From: CAZKNJ01 sp964554185
Lineage (GTDB): Bacteria > 4484-113
DNA: 64,000 nt
Assembly: GCA_964554185.1 (NCBI GenBank)
Contig: CAZKNJ010000004.1
Location: 1-64,000 of the forward strand
Reading direction: 5' to 3'
Part shown: in pieces, positions 18,967-26,906 of the stretch
Layout: each line of letters opens with the position of its first letter
How positions within the stretch are numbered: position 1 is the first letter of the stretch
Program-made: the position numbers and the translations under genes
The notes under the pieces: generated by a model
What the model was told of the DNA's origin: nothing
Databases searched by the model: none
The model's input: only the letters and a program-made list of their open reading frames with translations

Positions 18967-21024
18967 ATGGGTAGAAACCACTTTTCCCTTCTTGACGATA
19001 ACTTGCGCGAATTCGCCCTGCTGCTGAGGCGGAATCTGCGCTTTCTTCTGCTATACGCGCTGGTGGTGGGCGTCCTTGCAGGCGTCATTACCGTCTGCCT
19101 GCCCCGGGAGTGGCGGATGATCGCCACGGTGCAGGTGAAGGGCGGCTACGACTCCTCGCTGGGCGCCATGCTGAGCACGATGAGCAACTTCCAGATGACC
19201 TCGCCCGCGACCAACACCGAGATGCAGATTTTGCGGGCACGGTTTCTGCGCGAGCAGGCCATCGCCACCACGGCGATGCAGCTGCAGGACTCCAACCTGG
19301 CGTGGGACACCGTTTGGGGAAGAATCCTCTACTTCGTCCGCGACAAGCTGCCGCTGGTGCGCGATGTACCGACGGAGTACCTGCTACTCTCCGATGCGTC
19401 CATCGATTCGTCGTGGAACGGCAAGGTGCTGCAAGCGCAGGTTCGGGACGGCGGCAAGCTGTCCGTGCGGCTGCCCGACGGGAATGAGATGGTGGCGGGC
19501 CCGGGAGAGTACGTGCGGGCGGATGGCCTGTCCTTCCGCGTTGACGAAGTGCACGCCCCGGCAGGCAGGAAGTTCAAGCTGACGGTGTACCCCCTGCGGG
19601 AAACGCTACGCCTAGTGGCGGAGCACTCCGGCGTGTTTGAGGCCGGCGTCAATTCCGGTGTGGTGGCAGCGGCATTCATCTGGCACGACCCGCACCGGGG
19701 CGCGGAATACCTGAATGCGCTCATCACCGCCTATCTGGAGGATAACGAGAACTACGCCCGTACTGTCGGTGGTAGCCGCCTGGATTATCTGAAGGAGCAG
19801 ATTTCCCGCGTGGAGAAGGCGCTGCGCGCGTCGGAAGTATCGCTGGCGGAGTTCAAGAAGGCTGAATCCACCATCGCGCTTTCGGAGGAGAGCAAGGCGC
19901 TGATTCAGAACTACTCCACGCGCAAGCTGGACCTGGAAAAGGCCAGGATGGACCTCGGCGAAGCGAAATCGCTGTTAGCGGTACTGCGTAAGGGCAAGAC
20001 CGATGATTTCCTGCTGCACAGCACCGCGCTCACACAAGATCCGGTGCAGGTGTCGCTGGTGCAGCAGTTGGCCGACCGGGAGTACCGCCGCTCGGTGATG
20101 CTGGAGGAGATGACGGAGCAGCATCCGGACGTTCAGAAGGTGAATGCGTCGATTGCGGAGCTGAAAGGCTCCATAATAGCCAACCTGGAAAGCAAGGTGC
20201 ATACGCTAGAGCAACGCGATTCGTCGTTGAGCCAGTCGCTTGTTGAGTATGAGGGGGAGATTCTTGCCGTGCCCGGCAAGGAGCGTGACCTGGCCGTTCT
20301 CATGCGGGACAACAAGGTGAACGAGAACCTGTACTACTTCCTGGTGAGCAAGCTCCAGGAAACGCAGGTGTTCGTGGAGGCCCAGGGGACGACCATCCGC
20401 AAGCTTGATGCTGCGGTAGTCCCCGACTTCCCGCAACGGCCATCGGTGAAGGTGAACGGCGTGCTGGGGCTCATTATGGGCTTCATCGCCGCGCTTCTGC
20501 TCGTCACCTGGCGCGCATACGGCTCCGGGAGTGTGCGGAATCTGCGCCATGCGCGGATGCTGGTGGCAGGCCGGTGCATCGCCTTGGCGACGACACGGGC
20601 AGGCGAGGCGGATAGAGCCTGCGGGTTGATTGCTGCGGAACTGCCAGTGTTGGCACCGGACGGCGGGACGGTGGCGTTCGTCGACCTTACCGCGGGACGC
20701 GGCGCCGAGCTGGTTGAGAAAGTGGCTGCGCGGGCATCGGCGCAGGGCAAGCCGGTGCGCACCGGCCAGCCCGGAGCGTCGGCGCAAAGCGGATGGACGC
20801 TCGTGCGGACGCCCGATCTGGTTGCCGCGCCGGAAATGCGCGAGCATGCAGCGGCCGCCGCCGCCCGCATTCTGCTCGTGGAAGGTGGAATGACTTCGAT
20901 AGAAGCCTTGCAGGCAAATGCGGCGCTGGTGGGGACGGAAGGACTGCTCTACGCGTTTGTCGCGGGCGAGCTGGAAACCGAGAGCCTTTACAGCGCGCTG
21001 GCGCTTGAGGGGGTGAGGCAGTGA
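18967..21024 (+). CDS. Wzz/GNVR-type polysaccharide chain-length protein with degenerate kinase-like domain
   Basis: Inner-membrane polysaccharide co-polymerase of 685 residues. One membrane helix lies at about 23-45, a long periplasmic region with coiled-coil character (about 255-420) follows, and a second helix lies at about 497-517. The C-terminal about 150 residues look like a Rossmann/P-loop fold related to BY-kinases (GTVAFVDLTAGRGAELVEK, AARILLVEGGMTS), but no Walker A GKS/T is visible and no Tyr cluster ends the protein. The start is ATG 18967 (GAGG upstream); ATG 18943 would add eight residues. The stop overlaps the next gene. Confidence 0.85.
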   Translation: MGRNHFSLLDDNLREFALLLRRNLRFLLLYALVVGVLAGVITVCLPREWRMIATVQVKGGYDSSLGAMLSTMSNFQMTSPATNTEMQILRARFLREQAIATTAMQLQDSNLAWDTVWGRILYFVRDKLPLVRDVPTEYLLLSDASIDSSWNGKVLQAQVRDGGKLSVRLPDGNEMVAGPGEYVRADGLSFRVDEVHAPAGRKFKLTVYPLRETLRLVAEHSGVFEAGVNSGVVAAAFIWHDPHRGAEYLNALITAYLEDNENYARTVGGSRLDYLKEQISRVEKALRASEVSLAEFKKAESTIALSEESKALIQNYSTRKLDLEKARMDLGEAKSLLAVLRKGKTDDFLLHSTALTQDPVQVSLVQQLADREYRRSVMLEEMTEQHPDVQKVNASIAELKGSIIANLESKVHTLEQRDSSLSQSLVEYEGEILAVPGKERDLAVLMRDNKVNENLYYFLVSKLQETQVFVEAQGTTIRKLDAAVVPDFPQRPSVKVNGVLGLIMGFIAALLLVTWRAYGSGSVRNLRHARMLVAGRCIALATTRAGEADRACGLIAAELPVLAPDGGTVAFVDLTAGRGAELVEKVAARASAQGKPVRTGQPGASAQSGWTLVRTPDLVAAPEMREHAAAAAARILLVEGGMTSIEALQANAALVGTEGLLYAFVAGELETESLYSALALEGVRQ

Positions 21025-22406
21025 GAGTGAGCTTGCTCAACTTGCGGCTGGCGGTTTTGCTGCTGGTACTGCTGATGTCTGGCTTCGGCGCTGCTGCGCA
21101 GACTACGGGCGGCGGTGCGGAAACGGGCGCTGATGGCGCGGGACTGGCGGCGGGGCTGGAGGACTTTCTCCCAGCGTACCCTCTGTCTGTCGGCGATGTT
21201 GTTTTTGTGAAGGAGTACACGCCCACCTACCAGGGCATCCGCGCGACCATAGACGGGAACGGCGACATTGTGGTGCCTCCCCTGGGGCGGGTGCAGGTGC
21301 TGGGCCTGACGCTGGAGGAGGCCGCGGAGCGAATAGAACGCGAGCTTGCTCCCTACTACAAGAGCATCACGGTTACGCTGGAGCTGGTCAGGCTGTCGGC
21401 GGTGAGGGTGTTTGTTTTCGGCACGACGGACAAAGCCGGCGTGTTCACGTTGAAGGGCGGCACAACTGCGCTGGAGTTTCTCCAGCAACTCAAGCTGCCG
21501 AGCTGGGGGCAGAACCGGCGCATCCACCACTTCCGCTTCACCTCGTTCTTCCTCGGGCGCGAGGGTGAACTCGGCGGGAAGAACAGCGGTTTCCGGCTCA
21601 ACTCGCAGCCGGAGGCCGAGGAGGAAATCTCCCACGAGATCGCATCGTCGCTGGGCAGCAGCGTCAAGCTGCTGAAGCTGGTGGAACAGACCGGGGCGGA
21701 GACAACCGTGATTGACCCCACGGATTTCGTCGCGGAGGGAGAGCTCAAGAGCAAGAATTTCCTGCTGCGCGACGGCGACGTTATCTACTTCCCGCCGCCC
21801 GGCAAGTCGGTGGAAGTGTTCGGGACGATGCGCCCGGGAGTCTACGAAGTCCTGCCCGACGAAGGATTGCTGGAAGTGATGCACCGGGCGGGTGACGTGG
21901 CGCCGGAAAAGAACCTCGCGCGCACGGTGATTGAGCGCCTGGGAGAAGAAGGCGGCCTGGCCTTCGTCATCGTGGACCTGGACAAGTACTACTTCTCCAC
22001 CGAGGAGGGGAAAAAGATACCGCTGGAAAACGGCGACCGCATCAAGCTCTTCCCGCGCGAGCAGTTCGTCACGATTATCGGCGCGGTTAACGCCGCAGGC
22101 CGCTATCCGTTTGAGCCGGACCTCTCAGTCTCTGAATATCTGGCGCTCGCGGGAGGCATCCAGCCAGAAGCGCACACGGGCAAGGTGTTCCTCGCCCGCG
22201 GGCGGTGGAACGCCGCCGGGTCCTTTGAGACTACGGCGACCTTCGAGATTAACCTGGACGATTTCATCGCCGGGCGCGGCGGCACCATTCCGCCCATCAT
22301 GCCGGGGGACGTGCTGTTTGTACCGCAGCGCGACCAGCTGAGGAAGCGCGATATCGTTGGCGCGATTACCAGCCTCACCATCAGCGCGCTGGCGCTGTTC
22401 AAGTAG
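21021..22406 (+). CDS. Wza-like polysaccharide export protein with SLBB domains
   Basis: Predicted outer-membrane polysaccharide export protein, 461 residues. A Sec signal peptide (about 1-26, ending GAAAQ) is followed by a poly-saccharide export domain beginning YPLSVGDVVFVKEY near 53 and then SLBB-like repeats (VRVFVFGTTDKAGVFTL, VEVFGTMRPGVYEV, VTIIGAVNAAGRYPFE). No lipobox is seen, unlike E. coli Wza. GTG 21021 overlaps the stop of the Wzz-like gene, so the two are co-translated and probably act together in capsule or exopolysaccharide export. Confidence 0.88.
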   Translation: MRVSLLNLRLAVLLLVLLMSGFGAAAQTTGGGAETGADGAGLAAGLEDFLPAYPLSVGDVVFVKEYTPTYQGIRATIDGNGDIVVPPLGRVQVLGLTLEEAAERIERELAPYYKSITVTLELVRLSAVRVFVFGTTDKAGVFTLKGGTTALEFLQQLKLPSWGQNRRIHHFRFTSFFLGREGELGGKNSGFRLNSQPEAEEEISHEIASSLGSSVKLLKLVEQTGAETTVIDPTDFVAEGELKSKNFLLRDGDVIYFPPPGKSVEVFGTMRPGVYEVLPDEGLLEVMHRAGDVAPEKNLARTVIERLGEEGGLAFVIVDLDKYYFSTEEGKKIPLENGDRIKLFPREQFVTIIGAVNAAGRYPFEPDLSVSEYLALAGGIQPEAHTGKVFLARGRWNAAGSFETTATFEINLDDFIAGRGGTIPPIMPGDVLFVPQRDQLRKRDIVGAITSLTISALALFK

Positions 22407-22445
22407 GCTTGCGCCCGGTCATTTCGCCCGCAGCCGCAGATGCGG

Positions 22446-22451
22446 TAGAAT
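22446..22451 (+). promoter_or_regulatory. -10 element upstream of the gene at 22475
   Basis: TAGAAT at 22446-22451 between the Wza-like gene and the secreted protein. There is no clear -35, and a strong AGGAGGTG ribosome site follows at 22462-22469. Confidence 0.35.
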
Positions 22452-22474
22452 ATGCGCCGTCAGGAGGTGTACTG

Positions 22475-23095
22475 ATGAAACTGCGAATACTCGTATCCGC
22501 CGGGATACTTGCGCTGATATTGCTGGGCGTGTGTGTGCTGTCGGTGGCCGGGCGCGCCGCAGACGATGAGAAAGAAAGCAAAGCGCCCAACACCTACTTC
22601 AAGACCGTGGGCGTCTACGTCTTTGACAACGCCACCCGGCGCCGGAACGCCGGCGAGGAGTTCTCCAAGGTTTTGTTTGAGCGCTTCGAGCGCAAGTTCC
22701 CCGACGTGAAGTTCGTCTACATCACGCCGGAGGATTCGGGCTTTCCCGAAGGGCCGGTGTTACTGAAGCACGCCATCCGCCTGGGCGAGAAGTACGAAGT
22801 GGAAGCTATCATCGACGGCACCTTCCTGGGTTACGTGATTACCGGCGGAACCTGGCCCAACCGCGCCACCCCCAGCCCCGAGGCCAACACCCACGCCAAG
22901 CTGCGGGTGGTGGAAACCGAGACGGGCACCATAGTCAAGGCTTACGTGGAAACGCCCAAGCGGCCCAAGGTGTACCCGTCGCGCATCCGCACCGAGCGGG
23001 AGCTGTGGAATCAGGCCATCCGCGATGTAATCGACAAGTGGGCGGACGAGATGCGCGACGACGGCATCTTCTACGAGGAAAAGAAAGAGGGCTAG
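22475..23095 (+). CDS. Secreted protein of unknown function
   Basis: A 206-residue protein with a signal peptide (MKLRILVSAGILALILLG ... GRAAD). The mature domain starts VGVYVFDNATRRRNAGEEFSKVL and contains VEAIIDGTFLGYVI, an alternating pattern reminiscent of the TolB-N/CsgG/LpoB-like periplasmic fold; this is a fold guess, not an identification. AGGAGGTG lies five bases before ATG 22475. It sits between polysaccharide export and tmk with an 8-base gap to tmk. Confidence 0.7.
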   Translation: MKLRILVSAGILALILLGVCVLSVAGRAADDEKESKAPNTYFKTVGVYVFDNATRRRNAGEEFSKVLFERFERKFPDVKFVYITPEDSGFPEGPVLLKHAIRLGEKYEVEAIIDGTFLGYVITGGTWPNRATPSPEANTHAKLRVVETETGTIVKAYVETPKRPKVYPSRIRTERELWNQAIRDVIDKWADEMRDDGIFYEEKKEG

Positions 23096-23103
23096 AACCG
23101 CAG

Positions 23104-23751
23104 ATGCCCCCACGCGGCGCCTTCATCTGCTTTGAAGGGGGCGAAGGCTCCGGCAAATCCACCCATGCGCGCAAGCTGGCCTCCGAGCTTGAAAGGAGAG
23201 GGCTGCCAATCGTGCGCTCGCGTGAGCCCGGCGGCACGCCGCTGGGCGAGGAACTGCGCGAGCTTCTGCTGCATCACCAGCACGAATTGCTGCCGCTGGA
23301 AGAATTTCTCCTGTTCTCCACCGCGCGGGCCGAGTTGGCGAACTCCATTGTCCGTCCCGCGCTGGACGCAGGCAGAACCGTCATCCTGGACCGCTACTAC
23401 TACTCCAGCCTGGCGTACCAGGGCGCGGGCGGCCTGTCGCTGGAGCTGATGCGCCAGGTCACCACCACGGTGGTGAAGGACTGCGTGCCCGACCTGGTCC
23501 TGCTGCTGGAGGTGCCACCGGAGGTGGGAATGGAGCGTTCCGCCCGCATCAAGGGCGGAGGCAGCGACCGGTTTGAGCGCCGGGAGGCGGCGTTCCACCA
23601 GGAGGTGCGCCGGTTGTACCTTCAGTTTGCGCAAGAAGAGCCGGAGCGCTTCCGCGTGATTGAGACTACGCCGCCCCACGAGGAAGTCTTCGCGCGCATC
23701 CTGGAAGCAGTGCTGGACCTGCTCATGCGCCGAGGGCTCCTCACCGTCTGA
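23104..23751 (+). CDS. tmk: Thymidylate kinase
   Basis: Phosphorylates dTMP to dTDP. The 215-residue protein has the P-loop GGEGSGKST at 12-20, SREPGGTPLGEELR near 39-52, the DRYYYSSLAYQGAG segment near 98-111 and a lid region with Arg residues near 155-165. ATG 23104 lies eight bases after the upstream gene and gives the standard N-terminus before FICFEGGEG. Confidence 0.95.
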   Translation: MPPRGAFICFEGGEGSGKSTHARKLASELERRGLPIVRSREPGGTPLGEELRELLLHHQHELLPLEEFLLFSTARAELANSIVRPALDAGRTVILDRYYYSSLAYQGAGGLSLELMRQVTTTVVKDCVPDLVLLLEVPPEVGMERSARIKGGGSDRFERREAAFHQEVRRLYLQFAQEEPERFRVIETTPPHEEVFARILEAVLDLLMRRGLLTV

Positions 23752-23786
23752 CCGGCCGCCCGCGCAGCCGTCGGCAAATCCTCAGG

Positions 23787-23792
23787 TATAAT
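23787..23792 (+). promoter_or_regulatory. -10 element of the tRNA-Ser gene
   Basis: A perfect TATAAT ten bases before the first tRNA base. The -35 region (near 23764-23769) is poor. Confidence 0.5.
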
Positions 23793-23802
23793 AACCACCC
23801 GC

Positions 23803-23890
23803 GGAGAGGTGGCCGAGTGGTTGAAGGCGGCAGTCTCGAAAACTGTTATGCAGTTTCCCTGCATCGGGGGTTCGAATCCCCCCCTCTCCG
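23803..23890 (+). tRNA. tRNA-Ser, anticodon CGA
   Basis: An 88-base class II tRNA. The acceptor arm GGAGAGG pairs with CCTCTCC (23883-23889) and G is the discriminator. The anticodon arm is GCAGT-CTCGAAA-ACTGT, with CGA reading codon UCG. A long variable arm (TGCAG...CTGCA) and a T arm GGGGGTTCGAATCCCCC follow, as expected for tRNA-Ser. CCA is not encoded. It stands alone between tmk and the metal transporter. Confidence 0.97.
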
Positions 23891-23917
23891 CACTGTGGAC
23901 GATTGGCCGGGCTGATT

Positions 23918-24820
23918 ATGAGTGCGAGAGGCCTGTGTTTGTGCGCGCTGTTTCTGCTGCTAGCGGCAGCCGTCTCGTGCGCGCGGCCGGAGCCTGCGGA
24001 CAGAACTCTCGTCGCCACCATTCCGCCGCTGGGGGCCATCCTCCGGGAGCTGGCCCAAGGACGCGCGGAGGTCAAGACATTGCTGAAGCCCGGGGCCTCG
24101 CCTCACACCTACGAACCCAGCCCGTCGGACGCGAAAGCGGCGGAAACCGCGCTGGGGCTGTTCTTCGTTGATTCGTCGGTGGACGGTTGGGCAACGCGCC
24201 TGGCGCAAGATGAACGCATAGGCGTTTTCGTGCTGCTGCCCGAGGAGTTGAAGTTGCGTGTGGTTGCCGGACGCCATCCGGAGGGAATCCAGGAGCACGA
24301 CTTGAACCAAGCCGCCCAGGACGCGCATTTCTGGACTTCGCCGCGGGCGGTGAAAGCGCTGCTGCCGGCGCTGACGCAAGAACTCAGCCGGCTGGATCCC
24401 GGCGGCGCCAGCATTTACCGGGAGAATGCCGACAAGTTCGCCGCCAAGCTGGACGCGCTGGACGCGGAGGTTGGCGCGCTGCTGGCGCCGGTCAAGGGCG
24501 AGAGCGTGCTGCTGTTCCATCCGTCCTTTCAGTACTTGCTCATGGACTACGGGCTGAACGTCGCGGCGGTGGTAGAGCCTTCTCCCGGCAAGGAGCCGAC
24601 ACCCCGGTTGATCGCCGACCTGGCGGAACTGGCGCGGGAGCAGCACTTGAAGGCGGTGTTCACCGAGCCGCAGCTGCCGGAAGCGCCGGTGCGGGTGATC
24701 AGCGAGGAGGCACATCTACCGGTGTTCGCCCTGGATCCGCTGGGCGGCCAGCCCGGGCGCGACACCTACGAGGCGATGGTCAGATACAACGCGCAGACGC
24801 TGGCGGAGGCGCTGCAATGA
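23918..24820 (+). CDS. Zn/Mn ABC transporter substrate-binding lipoprotein
   Basis: Cluster A-1 (ZnuA/TroA-like) metal-binding protein of 300 residues. The lipoprotein signal ends AAAVSC, anchoring the protein in a membrane. Likely metal ligands are His in ASPHTYEPSPSD, His in DAHFWTSP, His in LFHPSFQYLL and Asp in FALDPLGG, a His3-Asp set. A His-rich loop typical of many ZnuA proteins is absent, so zinc versus manganese cannot be decided. ATG 23918 begins 28 bases after the tRNA. It overlaps the ATPase gene by four bases. Confidence 0.9.
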   Translation: MSARGLCLCALFLLLAAAVSCARPEPADRTLVATIPPLGAILRELAQGRAEVKTLLKPGASPHTYEPSPSDAKAAETALGLFFVDSSVDGWATRLAQDERIGVFVLLPEELKLRVVAGRHPEGIQEHDLNQAAQDAHFWTSPRAVKALLPALTQELSRLDPGGASIYRENADKFAAKLDALDAEVGALLAPVKGESVLLFHPSFQYLLMDYGLNVAAVVEPSPGKEPTPRLIADLAELAREQHLKAVFTEPQLPEAPVRVISEEAHLPVFALDPLGGQPGRDTYEAMVRYNAQTLAEALQ

Positions 24821-25572
24821 GCACGGCTGCCGTGATTGAGGTCTCCAACCTGACGGTGCGCCTGGGCGCGTTCACTGCGCTGGAGGGCGTGAGCTTCAGC
24901 GTGCAGCCGGGCGAGACCGTCGCGGTGCTGGGTCCCAACGGGGCGGGCAAGACCACGCTCATTCACGCGCTGCTGGGGCTGGTACAGCCAGCGGCAGGTA
25001 GCGTTGAAATACTGGGGCATCCGCCGTTGGAAGCTCCCGCGGAGCAGATAGGATACGTTCCCCAGCTCAAGACAGTTGACCGCGGCTTTCCGGCGCTAAC
25101 CTGCGAGCTGGTGGCGAGCGGCCACCGGCGCAGCTGGCCCGGCCGCCTGAGCCGGGCGGAGCACCGCGAAACCACCCACGCGCTGAGCCTGGTGGGCGCG
25201 GCGCACCTGTGCCATAAGCCGCTGCGCTGGCTTTCCGGCGGGGAATTGCAGCGGGTGTATCTGGCGCGCGCGCTGATACGCCAGCCCAAGCTACTGCTGC
25301 TGGACGAGCCCGCCACCGGCATTGACCTGGTGGGCGAAGACGATATGTATACGCACCTTGAGCAGTACCAGCGCGAGAGCGGCTGCGCGGTGCTGATGGT
25401 GACCCACGACTGGCTGGCGGCGCAACACCATGCCACCAAGGCGCTGCTGCTCAACCGCAAGCTCATGGGCTTCGGCCCGCCCGCGGAAGCGCTATCGGAC
25501 GAGAACATGCGCCAGGCCTTCGGCCACACCGGGCACGTCCATCCGCAGAACCGGGAGGGGCGCGATGACTGA
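24817..25572 (+). CDS. Zn/Mn ABC transporter ATP-binding protein
   Basis: ATPase of the metal importer, 251 residues. Walker A is GPNGAGKTT near 37-45, the Q-loop YVPQLK lies near 83, the signature LSGGELQR near 139-146, Walker B LLLLDEPATG near 160-169 and the switch His in MVTHDW near 197. The start ATG overlaps the binding-protein stop and the end overlaps the permease gene, so the three genes form an operon. Confidence 0.93.
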   Translation: MSTAAVIEVSNLTVRLGAFTALEGVSFSVQPGETVAVLGPNGAGKTTLIHALLGLVQPAAGSVEILGHPPLEAPAEQIGYVPQLKTVDRGFPALTCELVASGHRRSWPGRLSRAEHRETTHALSLVGAAHLCHKPLRWLSGGELQRVYLARALIRQPKLLLLDEPATGIDLVGEDDMYTHLEQYQRESGCAVLMVTHDWLAAQHHATKALLLNRKLMGFGPPAEALSDENMRQAFGHTGHVHPQNREGRDD

Positions 25573-26380
25573 GATGCTCGCGCTGGAGTTTATGCAGCGG
25601 GCGCTGCTGGCGGGAGTGCTGACCGCGCTGGTGGCGGGCTACCTGGGCGTGTTTGTGGTTCAGCGCGGAATGTCCTTCATCGGGAGCGGCCTGGCGCACG
25701 CGGCCTTCGGCGGGGTGGCGCTGGGATTGCTGCTGGGGCGCGAGCCGCTGTGGGTGGCGGTGCCGTTCACCGTGGCGGTGGCGCTGCTCATCACCTGGGT
25801 GCGCGACCGCACCTCGCTATCGGCCGACACGGTCATAGGCATCTTCTTCGCCACCTCCATGGCCCTGGGCATCCTCTTCATCTCGCGGTTGCCCACCTAC
25901 GCGGCGGACGCGTTCACCTACCTGTTCGGCTCCATCCTCAGCGTGAGCTGGGTGGACACGGCCGCAGTGGGCGCGCTGGCGCTGGTGATGCTGGCGCTGC
26001 TGCCGCTGTGGGGGCGCTGGGCCTACGCCACGGTGGACCGCGAAGCGGCGCGGGCCGACCGCGTGCCGGTGCGGCTGGACGACTACATCCTGTCGGTGCT
26101 GGTGGCGGTGACGGTGGTGGTGGCGGCGAAAGTGGTGGGCATTGTGCTCATCAGCGCGTTTCTGGTGATACCGCCGGCGGCGGCGCGGCTGCTCTCGCGC
26201 CGGTTCTTGCAGATGACGGTGCTATCGGTGGCGCTGGGGGCGCTGACGGCGGCGGCGGGCCTGTTCGCATCGTATGCGCTGGATGCGCCCAGCGGCGCCA
26301 CCATCATCCTGGTGCAGGCGCTGGTGTTCCTCGCCTGCGCGGGATACTACATCGCCTTCCGCAAAGCCGCGTCGGTGTGA
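25565..26380 (+). CDS. Zn/Mn ABC transporter permease
   Basis: ABC-3 family permease (ZnuB/TroC-like), 271 residues with about eight hydrophobic helices. The conserved GMSFIGSGLAHAAFGGVALG stretch near 36-55 and VGIVLISAFLVIPPAAARLL near 193-212 are family hallmarks. ATG 25565 has GGGAGGGG directly upstream and overlaps the ATPase gene. Confidence 0.92.
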   Translation: MTEMLALEFMQRALLAGVLTALVAGYLGVFVVQRGMSFIGSGLAHAAFGGVALGLLLGREPLWVAVPFTVAVALLITWVRDRTSLSADTVIGIFFATSMALGILFISRLPTYAADAFTYLFGSILSVSWVDTAAVGALALVMLALLPLWGRWAYATVDREAARADRVPVRLDDYILSVLVAVTVVVAAKVVGIVLISAFLVIPPAAARLLSRRFLQMTVLSVALGALTAAAGLFASYALDAPSGATIILVQALVFLACAGYYIAFRKAASV

Positions 26381-26397
26381 GCCCGCACCGCTTGCGG

Positions 26398-26403
26398 TAG
26401 AAT
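26398..26403 (+). promoter_or_regulatory. -10 element six bases before cutA
   Basis: TAGAAT ending six bases before ATG 26410, so the mRNA would start at or next to the start codon. No ribosome site is present. Confidence 0.45.
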
Positions 26404-26409
26404 TGCGGC

Positions 26410-26745
26410 ATGGACGCGGAATACGTGGTGGTGAGCACGACGCTGGAGGCGCGGGAGCCGGCGGAGGCGATGGCGCAGGAGATGGTGCAGCGGCGGCTGG
26501 CGGCCTGCGTGCAGCTTACGCCCATCACCAGCTTCTACCGCTGGGAGGGCGAGATTGAGCGGGCCGAGGAAGTTCTGCTGATCGCCAAGACCACGGCGGA
26601 GCGCGCTGAGGAGATACTCAGCTTCATCGCGCAGCATCATCCCTACGAATTACCCGAGATACTGGTGACGCCGGTACTCTCGGGCCACGCGCCGTACTTG
26701 CGGTGGTTGGAGCAGGAAACGGGGACCGGCGCGCGGTGCGAATGA
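26410..26745 (+). CDS. cutA: CutA1-family divalent cation tolerance protein
   Basis: Small trimeric ferredoxin-like-fold protein of 111 residues. It carries the family motifs RRLAACVQLTPITSFYRWEGEIE near 28-50, LLIAKTT, HPYELPEIL near 77-85 and a closing YLRWL. The start is fixed by alignment to the family N-terminus (YVVVSTT...). CutA was linked to copper and divalent metal tolerance, although its biochemical role is unsettled; its position after a Zn/Mn transporter fits a metal theme. Confidence 0.92.
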   Translation: MDAEYVVVSTTLEAREPAEAMAQEMVQRRLAACVQLTPITSFYRWEGEIERAEEVLLIAKTTAERAEEILSFIAQHHPYELPEILVTPVLSGHAPYLRWLEQETGTGARCE

Positions 26746-26817
26746 GCTTCCGGCAGCCGTTATAGAGAAGCGCATGGTGCAGGCTTGGAGGATGTAGAGC
26801 GTCGCTGAACCCATTGT

Positions 26818-26848
26818 TTGACGATTGATGGCGGTGTTGAGGTATAAT
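26818..26848 (+). promoter_or_regulatory. Possible promoter of the large secreted protein
   Basis: TTGACG (26818-26823) and a perfect TATAAT (26843-26848), separated by 19 bases, slightly longer than ideal. An AGGAGGGA ribosome site at 26893-26900 precedes ATG 26907. Confidence 0.5.
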
Positions 26849-26906
26849 ACTCCTAATCTGCCAGTGCCAAGTGGCACGGCCTCCATGCCAGCAGGAGGGA
26901 AGCGAC

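Noticed and set aside
23787..24820. Genomic island inserted at the tRNA-Ser gene
   Set aside because: There is no integrase, no repeat of the tRNA 3' end nearby, and the flanking genes are ordinary core genes with similar composition.
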